Source: an uncultured Oscillospiraceae bacterium
GTDB lineage: Bacteria > Bacillota > Clostridia > Oscillospirales > Oscillospiraceae
DNA: 6,848 nucleotides
NCBI GenBank assembly: GCA_900763995.1
Contig: CAAFMK010000106.1
Location: 1 to 6,848, forward strand
Direction of reading: 5' to 3'
Both the position numbers and the translations under genes were made by a program. Numbering within the stretch: position 1 is the first letter of the stretch; every line of letters begins with the position of its first letter. This document shows, in pieces, positions 1 to 6,416 of this stretch. The notes under the pieces are model-generated. The model was given only the letters and a program-made list of their open reading frames with translations, was not told the origin of the DNA and ran no database searches.

Positions 1-842
1 AGAATTGGGGGATATATTCTGCCCATGGACGGGTGTGTGACCCAGTGTATGCAGTGTGTGGCGGTCGTCCTACCTTTTTTCTCACAGGAGGCACCGCTGG
101 GGTTGGTCAGCTTTGCCAGGAACTGACAAAGGCTGGGCTGGGAGACCTTCGGGTCGATGTGGGGGAGAACCTGTCCTATGAGGGGGAGAGGATCCAACAT
201 GGGACAGCATCGTATTTTGCGCAAAAGGAGTTTGCCCCATTGAGTGTGATGCTCTGTGAGCCGGCCCATCGGTGGCAGAGCCGAACCCCAGGTATCCCGG
301 ATGAGCAGTTTCTTCGAGATGAGGTTCCAATGACCAAGGAGGAGGTACGGGCCACTGTTTTGGCAAAGCTGGCCATCGGGTCAGAGGATGTTTGCTGGGA
401 TATAGGTGCTGGAACAGGGAGTGTCAGCGTAGAGATGGCACTGCAATGTCGCTCTGTCTGGGCTGTGGAGCGGAACCCCTTGGCCTGTGAGCTGATTTGT
501 GTCAATCGGAAGAAATTTGGTGCCTGGAATCTGCATTTGGTAAAGGGATCTGCCCCCGATGTACTTTCCAAACTTCCCTCCCCCGATGCAGTTTTTATAG
601 GTGGAAGCGGGCGGCAGCTGACAGAGATTTTACAGACCGTCCATCAGAGGAACCCAGCAGCGAAAATCTGCATTACGGCCATTGCTCTTGAAACCCTCCA
701 CACAGGGATAGAGGGCCTCATACAGCTTGGTTATGAGACGGAAATTGTACAAATTTCAGTAAGTCGGGCAAGAAAAGCGGGAGAACTTCACCTCCTCATG
801 GGACAAAACCCAATTTTTTTGATAACAGGAGTGCCAAAATGA
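1..842 (+). CDS. cbiET: CbiE-CbiT fusion, precorrin-6Y/7 C5,C15-methyltransferase (decarboxylating), 5' end missing
   Basis: The frame is already open at the window edge (first whole codon at base 3), so the protein is N-terminally truncated and 279 residues are visible. A GTG at 33 is not the true start, because the residues before it (SAHGR) already match the CbiE family's S-x-HGR motif. Visible residues 1 to about 90 are the C-terminal part of the CbiE tetrapyrrole methylase, including VGENL. From about residue 100 a CbiT domain follows, with PMTKEEVR (109-116), the SAM-binding motif DIGAGTG (133-139) and FIGGSG (198-203). By family knowledge, CbiE methylates C5, and CbiT methylates C15 and decarboxylates the C12 acetate, on a cobalt-precorrin in the cytoplasm. 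Fusion of the two is common (CobL/CbiET). The stop overlaps the cbiA start (ATGA). Identity is secure; only the missing N-terminus is unseen. Confidence 0.95.
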   Translation, partial: NWGIYSAHGRVCDPVYAVCGGRPTFFLTGGTAGVGQLCQELTKAGLGDLRVDVGENLSYEGERIQHGTASYFAQKEFAPLSVMLCEPAHRWQSRTPGIPDEQFLRDEVPMTKEEVRATVLAKLAIGSEDVCWDIGAGTGSVSVEMALQCRSVWAVERNPLACELICVNRKKFGAWNLHLVKGSAPDVLSKLPSPDAVFIGGSGRQLTEILQTVHQRNPAAKICITAIALETLHTGIEGLIQLGYETEIVQISVSRARKAGELHLLMGQNPIFLITGVPK

Positions 843-2188
843 AAGGGCTTATGGTGTCCGCCATGGTAAGTGGCGGTGGCAAGACCACGCTGACCTGCGC
901 ACTGATGGCAGCCCTACAAAGCCGTGGAGTGAGGGTTCAGGGGTTTAAGTGCGGGCCGGATTATATTGACCCTATGTTTCATACCCGTGTGTTGGGTGTT
1001 GAAAGTCGAAACCTGGATCTGTTTCTTCAGGGGGAGGAGGGGGTGTGTCAAACCTATGCCAGAGCGGCGCAGCAGGATAGTCTGGCTCTGGTAGAGGGGG
1101 TCATGGGCTTTTATGATGGGGCAGGTGGGACAGATCACGCCAGCGCCTGGAGTGTGGCCCACTGTCTGGATCTTCCTGTTGTTCTAGCGCTGAGACCCAA
1201 AGGGGCCAGCCTGACCTTAGCTGCACAGGTGAAGGGGTTGATGGGATTTCGACGCCCCAGCCATATTGCAGCGTTGATTTTGACTGATTGCACTCCAGCT
1301 TTGTATGCCCACCTTACTCCCATTCTGGAGAAGGAGACAGGGCTGAAGGTGTTGGGGTATCTGCCTTCTATGGAGCAGGCCAGATGGCCCGCCCGCCATT
1401 TGGGTCTAATGACTGCCGATGAAATTTCCGATTTTGCGCTGCGGGTGTCAGACCTGGGGAGACAGGTCGAACAGACAGTGGACTTAGAGCGGCTTCTTGC
1501 ACTGGCGGGGGGAGAAAGGGGAAAAGCTCCAACTACAGCTGTGCAGGAACCAAAGTGTACCATCGGGGTGGCAAAAGATGAGGCATTTTGTTTCTACTAT
1601 GCTGATAATTTAGCTGCGCTGGAACGGGCCGGAGCGAAACTTACCTTTTTCAGTCCCATCAGGGATACCCCACCAGAACAGCCTGTCCACGGGCTGTATT
1701 TGGGTGGCGGTTATCCAGAGTTATATGCTCAGGCACTGAGCCAGAATACCATGATGCGGGCATGGATCAAAGATAGGGTCACTTCTGGGGTGCCCACTGT
1801 GGCAGAGTGTGGAGGATTTTTGTACCTGCAAAACACACTGGAAGATGTGGATAAAGTGCCATGGCCCATGTGTAGTGCCTTGCACGGTGCAGGAGTGAAA
1901 GGGGATCGACTGCAGAGATTTGGATATGCAAATTTAACTGCGAATCATGATAGTTTACTGCTGCGAGCTGGTGAGACTGTGCCAGCCCATGAGTTTCACT
2001 ACTGGGATTGCACTGAAAATGGGGGGGATCTTTACGCCGAAAAGCCATTCAGCAGCCGAAAATGGCGGTGCGGCATACTGACCCCCACCCTGTATGCAGG
2101 GTTTCCCCATTTGCATTTTGGCGGCAAACTTCCCCTTGCCCAACGCTTTGTAGAGAAAGCACATCATTGGAGAGGTATGAATGGATAA
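839..2188 (+). CDS. cbiA: Cobyrinate a,c-diamide synthase CbiA
   Basis: This 449-residue enzyme has the usual family length. It uses ATP and glutamine to amidate the a and c side chains of cobyrinic acid. The N-terminal ATPase domain shows a P-loop with SGGGKTT (11-17), whose usual first glycine is Ala8, then KCGPDYIDPMFH (37-48), EGVMGFYDG (86-94) and RHLGL (186-190). A linker near 222-240 leads to the glutamine amidotransferase-like domain, with DEAFCFYY (247-254), GGGYPELYA (289-297), the nucleophile Cys324 in AECGGF, and the C-terminal PHLHFGG with His424/His426. All expected catalytic elements are present. The ATG at 839 is preceded by AGGAG (827-831), 7 bases upstream, and overlaps the cbiET stop. 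The gene ends 8 bases inside cobT. Because it follows CbiET in an anaerobic-type operon, CbiA rather than the hydrogenobyrinate-specific CobB is the better name. Confidence 0.96.
   Translation: MKGLMVSAMVSGGGKTTLTCALMAALQSRGVRVQGFKCGPDYIDPMFHTRVLGVESRNLDLFLQGEEGVCQTYARAAQQDSLALVEGVMGFYDGAGGTDHASAWSVAHCLDLPVVLALRPKGASLTLAAQVKGLMGFRRPSHIAALILTDCTPALYAHLTPILEKETGLKVLGYLPSMEQARWPARHLGLMTADEISDFALRVSDLGRQVEQTVDLERLLALAGGERGKAPTTAVQEPKCTIGVAKDEAFCFYYADNLAALERAGAKLTFFSPIRDTPPEQPVHGLYLGGGYPELYAQALSQNTMMRAWIKDRVTSGVPTVAECGGFLYLQNTLEDVDKVPWPMCSALHGAGVKGDRLQRFGYANLTANHDSLLLRAGETVPAHEFHYWDCTENGGDLYAEKPFSSRKWRCGILTPTLYAGFPHLHFGGKLPLAQRFVEKAHHWRGMNG
2169..2175 (+). promoter_or_regulatory. Ribosome binding site of cobT
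   Basis: GGAGAGG lies inside the last codons of cbiA, 5 bases before the ATG at 2181. It supports that start even though it makes cobT overlap cbiA by 8 bases. The nearby ATG at 2177 is in the cbiA frame and reaches the cbiA stop after two more codons. Confidence 0.75.
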
Positions 2189-3242
2189 GTTAAAAGCGCA
2201 GTTAAAAGAAGTCCGTCCAGCAGACCAAGCTATAAAACAGGCTGCCCTTGTGAAATGGGACAGTCTGGCAAAGCCACTGGGCAGTCTGGGTCAGCTGGAA
2301 CAGGCCATTGCAAAAATTGCAGGATTGACAGGTCAGGTGGAGGTATCCCTGTCCAGCCGTGCTCTGTTGGTATTTTGTGCAGATAACGGTGTGGTGGCAC
2401 AGGGTGTGACCCAAACGGACAGCAGTGTGACTGGGGCAGTGGCCAGAGCACTGGCGGATGGCACCAGTACAGTGTGCCACATGGCCGCCGTAGCCCATTG
2501 TCCTGTTACGGCGGTGGATGTGGGAATGCTGGATTTCCCGGGTTATAAAGGTGTAGTGGATCGCCGGGTGAGAAATGGTACCAGTGATATTTCTGTCGGC
2601 CCAGCCATGACCAGAGAGGAGTGTCTGGGTACCATTTGTGTGGGAATGGATCTGGCCAGAGAATATAAGCTGGCGGGATGTGATATTCTGACAGCTGGTG
2701 AAATGGGGATTGGGAATACAACCACTTCCAGTGCAGTTGTGTCAGCGTTACTGGGACTTCCACCCTCTGTCGTGACAGGGCGTGGGGCAGGGCTGTCTCT
2801 GGCAGGGCTGGAGCGAAAGGTGGAGGTTGTGCAGCGGGCCATTGCAGTGAATACACCAGATCCAGCAGATCCAGTGGATGTGCTGGCAAAGGTGGGTGGG
2901 CTTGACCTTGTGGCATTGTGCGGTCTGTATCTTGGCTGTGCCTATGAACGGCTCCCCATTATTCTGGATGGATTTATCAGTGGCACAGCGGCTCTATGTG
3001 CCGCCAGATTGTGCCCAGATGTGACCGACGCGCTGATTGCTGGTCACCTCTCAACGGAACCAGCGGGGCGCATGGTACTGGAGGAGCTGGGGCTTGAGCC
3101 TCTGATCTCTGCTGGAATGCACTTGGGAGAGGGAAGTGGCGCAGTGGCAGCCCTACCGTTGCTGGATATGGCACTGGCTGTATATCACGGAGGGCAGAGC
3201 TTTGAGAAACTGGGCATTGATGCCTACAGACCTCAAGAATAG
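2181..3242 (+). CDS. cobT: Nicotinate-nucleotide--dimethylbenzimidazole phosphoribosyltransferase CobT
   Basis: CobT transfers phosphoribose from nicotinate mononucleotide to the lower-ligand base (classically 5,6-dimethylbenzimidazole), giving alpha-ribazole phosphate for CobS. The 353-residue length is typical. Family motifs run in order: KPLGSLGQLE (31-40), ADNGV (67-71), GEMGIGNTT (173-181), GHLSTEPAG (288-296) and GEGSGA (316-321). Glu174 and Glu317 fall at the same numbers as the important glutamates known in Salmonella CobT, so the enzyme looks intact. ADNGV in place of the more common ADHGV is a variant I associate with clostridial homologues. The lower base actually used cannot be told from the sequence; no base-making genes (bluB, bza) are in the window. 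cobU follows 9 bases after the stop. Confidence 0.97.
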   Translation: MDKLKAQLKEVRPADQAIKQAALVKWDSLAKPLGSLGQLEQAIAKIAGLTGQVEVSLSSRALLVFCADNGVVAQGVTQTDSSVTGAVARALADGTSTVCHMAAVAHCPVTAVDVGMLDFPGYKGVVDRRVRNGTSDISVGPAMTREECLGTICVGMDLAREYKLAGCDILTAGEMGIGNTTTSSAVVSALLGLPPSVVTGRGAGLSLAGLERKVEVVQRAIAVNTPDPADPVDVLAKVGGLDLVALCGLYLGCAYERLPIILDGFISGTAALCAARLCPDVTDALIAGHLSTEPAGRMVLEELGLEPLISAGMHLGEGSGAVAALPLLDMALAVYHGGQSFEKLGIDAYRPQE

Positions 3243-3251
3243 GAGAGGGCT

Positions 3252-3764
3252 ATGTTTACATTGGTCATTGGTGGGGCGGCAAGTGGAAAAAGTGAATTTG
3301 CAGAGGATATTACAATCAATCTGCCCGGCCAACGAATCTATCTGGCGACGATGGAGCCCTTTGATGATGAGGGGAGACGGCGTGTTGAAAAGCATCGCCA
3401 ACAGAGGCAGGGAAAGGGGTTTATGACCCTGGAGCAATATCAAAATCTGTCTGATCTGACCATACCTCAAAACAGCAACCTGCTCTTGGAGTGTCTGGGC
3501 AATTTGACAGCCAATGAACTGTACGCATCCAACGGAACTGGAATCCTGGGCGTGTTGCAGGGGATCGAATCACTGCTCATAAAGTGCGCCCATCTGACCG
3601 TTGTGACCAATGAGATCTTTTCAGGCGGTGATGAGTATGAAGGGGATACCCTGTCTTATATGAGGGCGCTGGGACATATCAACTGTGTGCTGGCAGCCCA
3701 AGCAGATTTGGTGGTTGAAGTGGTCTGCGGCCTTCCCAATGTGTTGAAAGGGAGGCTCCCATGA
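3252..3764 (+). CDS. cobU: Adenosylcobinamide kinase / adenosylcobinamide-phosphate guanylyltransferase CobU
   Basis: CobU phosphorylates adenosylcobinamide and/or transfers GMP to adenosylcobinamide phosphate, making the GDP form used by CobS. The 170-residue protein starts with a clean P-loop, GGAASGKS (7-14). RVEKHRQQR carries His48, which by alignment matches the guanylylated His46 of Salmonella CobU. LLECLGNL (78-85) includes Glu80, and VVTNE ends at Glu121. After that point it departs from the classical family: where Salmonella CobU has EVGMGIVP, this protein reads EIFSGGDEYEGD (121-132), before returning to a recognisable LGHINCVLA and CGLPNVLKG end. The ATG at 3252 has GGAGAGGG (3242-3249) two bases upstream, with its first base in the cobT stop codon. 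The stop overlaps the cobS start. Since a CbiB is present, guanylylation is the activity the pathway strictly needs; kinase activity would serve salvage. Confidence 0.93.
   Translation: MFTLVIGGAASGKSEFAEDITINLPGQRIYLATMEPFDDEGRRRVEKHRQQRQGKGFMTLEQYQNLSDLTIPQNSNLLLECLGNLTANELYASNGTGILGVLQGIESLLIKCAHLTVVTNEIFSGGDEYEGDTLSYMRALGHINCVLAAQADLVVEVVCGLPNVLKGRLP
3747..3760 (+). promoter_or_regulatory. Ribosome binding site of cobS, within a small inverted repeat
   Basis: AAAGGGAGG (3747-3755) precedes the cobS ATG by 5 bases. Bases 3750-3760 read GGGAGGCTCCC, so the binding site can pair with the CTCCC next to the start codon in a short hairpin (about 4 pairs, 3-base loop). Such a structure would be opened by a ribosome finishing cobU, which would fit coupled translation. 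The ribosome binding site is clear; the hairpin role is inference. Confidence 0.6.
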
Positions 3765-4528
3765 GAATCATTGAGACAATATTTGTGGCCTTTTCCATGT
3801 TTTCTGCCATACCCGTACCACAGAAAGTTTGGAATGAACAAAATATGCGGTATGCTCTGTGTGCATTTCCTCTTGTTGGTGTAGTAATAGGTGTAGTCTG
3901 TTGGGGATGGACATCTCTGTGCCAGCAGATGGGACTTTCTGAGCTGCTTCAAGGGGCTGGTCTGTGTGTTATTCCAGTGTTGATAACAGGTGGAATACAT
4001 CTGGATGGATATGCAGATACATGGGATGCCCTGTCCAGTCATGCACCTGTGGAAAAGAAACATGAGATCTTGAAAGATCCCAATATGGGTGTGTTTGCCG
4101 GAATTCATCTGTGCTGCTATTTTGTAGTCTCATTTGCCTTATGGGCATCACTTCCACAGCGTTCAGAGCTTATGGTGCTCCTTGGATTTTGTCTGTCCAG
4201 AAGTCTGTCTGGATTTGCAGTAGCGTCCTTTCCACTGGCAAAGGATACTGGACTGGCCCACACCTTTGCATCAGCGGCAGATAAAAAACGGGTGCGAGTG
4301 ATTCTCCTGCTGATCTCGTTTGGACTGTGTATCTCCCTGTGTCTGTGTGGCTGGAATGGGATCTTTATGGTAATGGCGGCCCTTGTGTCCTTTTTTGTGT
4401 ATTATCAAATGGCAGTCAAAGAATTCGGGGGTCTATCTGGGGATCTGGCTGGATGGTTTTTGCAGACAACGGAGCTGTGGATGCTGTCCATACTTGTTTT
4501 AAGTGAGTATATAGAGGTGCGACTATGA
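3761..4528 (+). CDS. cobS: Adenosylcobinamide-GDP ribazoletransferase (cobalamin-5-phosphate synthase) CobS
   Basis: CobS is the membrane enzyme that joins adenosylcobinamide-GDP to alpha-ribazole (phosphate), closing the nucleotide loop. The 255-residue protein has the family's acidic signature GGIHLDGYADTWDAL (77-91), followed by EILKDPNMGVF (102-112). A conserved late segment GGLSGDLAGW (223-232) precedes the last helix. The opening FSMFSAIPVP is also characteristic. Hydrophobic stretches near 31-50, 62-78, 113-130, 136-155, 178-197, 198-216 and 235-250 agree with a polytopic membrane protein. The ATG overlaps the cobU stop (ATGA), and its own stop overlaps the next start in the same way, so it sits in a tightly coupled cobU-cobS-cobU-like block. 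Nothing looks broken. Confidence 0.96.
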   Translation: MRIIETIFVAFSMFSAIPVPQKVWNEQNMRYALCAFPLVGVVIGVVCWGWTSLCQQMGLSELLQGAGLCVIPVLITGGIHLDGYADTWDALSSHAPVEKKHEILKDPNMGVFAGIHLCCYFVVSFALWASLPQRSELMVLLGFCLSRSLSGFAVASFPLAKDTGLAHTFASAADKKRVRVILLLISFGLCISLCLCGWNGIFMVMAALVSFFVYYQMAVKEFGGLSGDLAGWFLQTTELWMLSILVLSEYIEVRL

Positions 4529-4851
4529 TTTTTGTTACGGGCCCCATGTATTCTGGGAAAAAAGAATATATTCGACAGTTCTTACATTTGACCCAGGAGG
4601 AATTTTCCGAAAAAGCAGTGTGGGATGTAGAACAGCTGGCCACCGACTGTGACAATTTGGAACAGATGGCCGATCATCTGGCAACAAAAGAAATTATTAT
4701 AGCGACAGAGGTAGGCGGGGGTGTGGTTCCCATAAACCCACAACAAAGAAGGAATCGGGAGGCAGCTGGCCGCCTGGCCTGTTTGTTGGCGCAAAGGGCG
4801 GAACGGGTGATACGGGTTTGCTGTGGTCTGCCTCAGATTTTAAAGGGGTGA
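4525..4851 (+). CDS. Short CobU-family protein lacking the central guanylylation segment
   Basis: This 108-residue protein is a miniature paralogue of CobU. Its start, MIFVTGPMYSGKK, matches the CobU P-loop region, but position 13 is Lys where the Walker A motif needs Ser or Thr. Its end, TEVGGGVVP (61-69), then R75-R76 and GRLACLLA (82-89), then CCGLPQILKG (99-108), follows the classical CobU C-terminus closely. The intervening segment is only about 50 residues, against about 108 in the neighbouring cobU, and contains no H-x-x-x-R-type guanylylation site. It is therefore unlikely to act alone as kinase/guanylyltransferase. The frame is intact and the gene is in tight register: ATGA overlap with cobS, AGAGGTG (4513-4519) before the ATG, and a TGA stop at the cobC boundary. 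A retained, functional but altered protein seems likelier than a decaying copy. Its role is unknown; a partner or regulatory subunit for CobU is one guess. Family membership is fairly sure. Confidence 0.85.
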   Translation: MIFVTGPMYSGKKEYIRQFLHLTQEEFSEKAVWDVEQLATDCDNLEQMADHLATKEIIIATEVGGGVVPINPQQRRNREAAGRLACLLAQRAERVIRVCCGLPQILKG

Positions 4852-4852
4852 G
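4844..4852 (+). promoter_or_regulatory. Ribosome binding site deciding the cobC start
   Basis: AGGGGTGAG spans the stop codon of the preceding gene and ends 4 bases before the GTG at 4857. It favours GTG 4857 (or TTG 4860) as the cobC start. A GTG at 4848 would form a GTGA overlap like the operon's ATGA junctions, but it lies inside this site and would leave itself poorly served. Confidence 0.6.
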
Positions 4853-4856
4853 AACT

Positions 4857-5432
4857 GTGTTGGTTTATCTGCTCCGCCACGGACAGACGGTGTACAATCA
4901 GCAGAGACGCTATCAGGGCCAGCTGGACATTCCCCTATCTGATGAGGGGAGAAAAGCGCTGAAGCCAGCGGACTTTACCCCAGATATGATCTATGTATCC
5001 CCCTTAAAGCGAGCTGTTGAGACTGCGGAGATTTTATTTCCAGGGTCAAAGCAGTGTGCTATCTCTGACTTCCAGGAGATGGATTTTGGTGTTTTTGAGG
5101 GGAGAAGTTTTCGGGAAATGGCCGATGACCCAGACTACAGGGCGTGGGTAGACAGTGGCTGTCTGGAAGCCTGTCCAGGGGGCGAGAGACGACAGGAATT
5201 TTCAGATCGTGTAACTAGGGCTTTTGCCCAGCTCATGGAAAGCAGACAAAGCCATCTTGTGGTTGTTGCACATGGAGGGACACAGATGGCCATTTTGGAG
5301 AAATATGGACGGCCACGCCGGGATTTTTACCAGTGGCAAAGTGGAAATGGCCAGGGATTTTTGCTCAAAGCCCATGATTGGAGCCATAAGCAGGAGCTGG
5401 AACTACTACAAGAGATCAGTTATATAGGATAA
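4857..5432 (+). CDS. cobC: Alpha-ribazole phosphatase CobC (histidine phosphatase family)
   Basis: CobC removes the 5'-phosphate from alpha-ribazole phosphate or from adenosylcobalamin phosphate, the last step of loop assembly. From GTG 4857 the protein has 191 residues and begins MLVYLLRHGQT, with the catalytic His8 at the family's usual position. SPLKRAVETA (48-57) gives the second phosphate-binding Arg52. QEMDFGVFEG contains Glu74, the likely general acid, and VVVAHGG (135-141) supplies the second histidine, His139. PGGER near 107-111 is typical of CobC-like members. The frame is open upstream to TTG 4818, but that would add 13 residues inside the previous gene, without family support. The histidine phosphatase superfamily is broad, and the CobC assignment rests largely on the operon. 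cbiB starts 7 bases after the stop. Confidence 0.9.
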   Translation: MLVYLLRHGQTVYNQQRRYQGQLDIPLSDEGRKALKPADFTPDMIYVSPLKRAVETAEILFPGSKQCAISDFQEMDFGVFEGRSFREMADDPDYRAWVDSGCLEACPGGERRQEFSDRVTRAFAQLMESRQSHLVVVAHGGTQMAILEKYGRPRRDFYQWQSGNGQGFLLKAHDWSHKQELELLQEISYIG

Positions 5433-5439
5433 GAGCAAG

Positions 5440-6405
5440 ATGTACATTGTTGTATCAGCCATATTTGGCTTTTTACTGGATCTGCTGCTTGGCGATCCAG
5501 CATGGATGCCACATCCTGTGATATGGATGGGGCGGTGTATCACAAAAATAGAGTTGACTTTGAGAGGGGTTTTCCCAAAGACTGCAAAAGGAGCGCTGTG
5601 GGCTGGAGTGATTCTGGCCATATCTCTGCCATTGGGGACATTGACCGTCTCCTGTATGGCCCTGGCCATTTGTAATAAAATACATCCCTATCTTGGTTTT
5701 TTGCTGTCCGTTATGTGGTGTTGGCAGTCTCTGGCCGTGCGTGGTCTGTATGATGAGAGTATGAATGTGCACCATAACTTGACAAAGGACAGTCTGGAAA
5801 ATGCCAGAAAAGCAGTCAGCCGCATTGTGGGCCGGGATACTGCCCAACTCAGCGGCAAAGGTGTGATCCGGGCAACAGTAGAGACGGTGGCTGAAAATTT
5901 TTCTGATGGTGTGGTTGCCCCCATGTGTTATATGCTGTTGGGAGGTGCCCCACTGGCCCTGTGCTACAAGGCCGTGAATACGATGGACAGTATGGTGGGG
6001 TATAAAAATGAGACCTATCTTTACTTCGGACGGGCCGCAGCAAAGCTGGATGATGGGGCAAACTATCTTCCATCCAGATTGGCAGCGGGAATATTGGTTG
6101 TGGCGGCAGGTCTTTGTAAACATAATTTGAAAGCATCTTTTGACATCTGGAGAAGAGACAGGCGCAACCATGCCAGCCCCAATTCTGCGCAGACAGAGGC
6201 GGCAATGGCCGGGGCACTTGGCATTCAGCTGGCAGGGCCAACCAGTTACTTTGGATGTGTGATGGATAAGCCGTGGATTGGAGATGGACTGCGCCCAGCT
6301 GAGCCAGAAGATATTGTGCGGGCCAACCGGATCATGGTCACTGCAAGTGTGTTGTGTTTGCTGTTTTTGGCTACGATACGGGCAGGAATTTGTCTTATAT
6401 GGTAA
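5440..6405 (+). CDS. cbiB: Adenosylcobinamide-phosphate synthase CbiB
   Basis: CbiB is an integral membrane enzyme that attaches (R)-1-amino-2-propanol phosphate, made by CobD, to cobyric acid, giving adenosylcobinamide phosphate. The 321 residues carry the full run of family motifs: DLLLGDP (14-20), PHPVIWMG (24-31), VGRDT (130-134), ETVAENFSDGVVAP (148-161), YKAVNTMDSMVGYKN (176-190) and NSAQTEAAMAGALG (248-261). Hydrophobic segments lie near 1-17, 50-78, 84-100, 158-175, 212-226 and 297-319. The protein looks complete and ordinary. The ATG at 5440 is the only good start. Its upstream signal is weak (AGGA at 5426-5429, or AAGAG at 5431-5435), so translation may depend on ribosomes ending cobC 7 bases earlier. 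cobD follows 11 bases downstream, and the two products act in consecutive steps. The name cobD is used for this enzyme in aerobic-pathway nomenclature. Confidence 0.97.
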   Translation: MYIVVSAIFGFLLDLLLGDPAWMPHPVIWMGRCITKIELTLRGVFPKTAKGALWAGVILAISLPLGTLTVSCMALAICNKIHPYLGFLLSVMWCWQSLAVRGLYDESMNVHHNLTKDSLENARKAVSRIVGRDTAQLSGKGVIRATVETVAENFSDGVVAPMCYMLLGGAPLALCYKAVNTMDSMVGYKNETYLYFGRAAAKLDDGANYLPSRLAAGILVVAAGLCKHNLKASFDIWRRDRRNHASPNSAQTEAAMAGALGIQLAGPTSYFGCVMDKPWIGDGLRPAEPEDIVRANRIMVTASVLCLLFLATIRAGICLIW

Positions 6406-6410
6406 GGAGA
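6404..6410 (+). promoter_or_regulatory. Ribosome binding site of cobD
   Basis: AAGGAGA begins within the cbiB TAA stop and ends 6 bases before the ATG at 6417. This nearly ideal site fixes the start of the gene that runs off the window. Confidence 0.8.
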
Positions 6411-6416
6411 AAAGAT

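Noticed and set aside
176..571. Antisense open frames across cbiET (82-366 and 176-571)
   Set aside because: The + strand frame carries all CbiE and CbiT motifs; the antisense products show no domain or motif.
33..842. A complete gene starting at GTG 33
   Set aside because: The upstream residues in the same frame match CbiE (S-x-HGR), so the gene is cut by the window edge rather than starting here.
2857..2880. Short direct repeat (AGATCCAGC / AGATCCAGT) in cobT
   Set aside because: It encodes the ordinary DPADPVD stretch of CobT and has only two imperfect copies.
4818..4856. Longer cobC starting at TTG 4818 or GTG 4848
   Set aside because: The extra residues lie inside the preceding gene and precede the family's usual start; GTG 4857 puts the catalytic RHG at residues 7-9 and has a suitable ribosome binding site.
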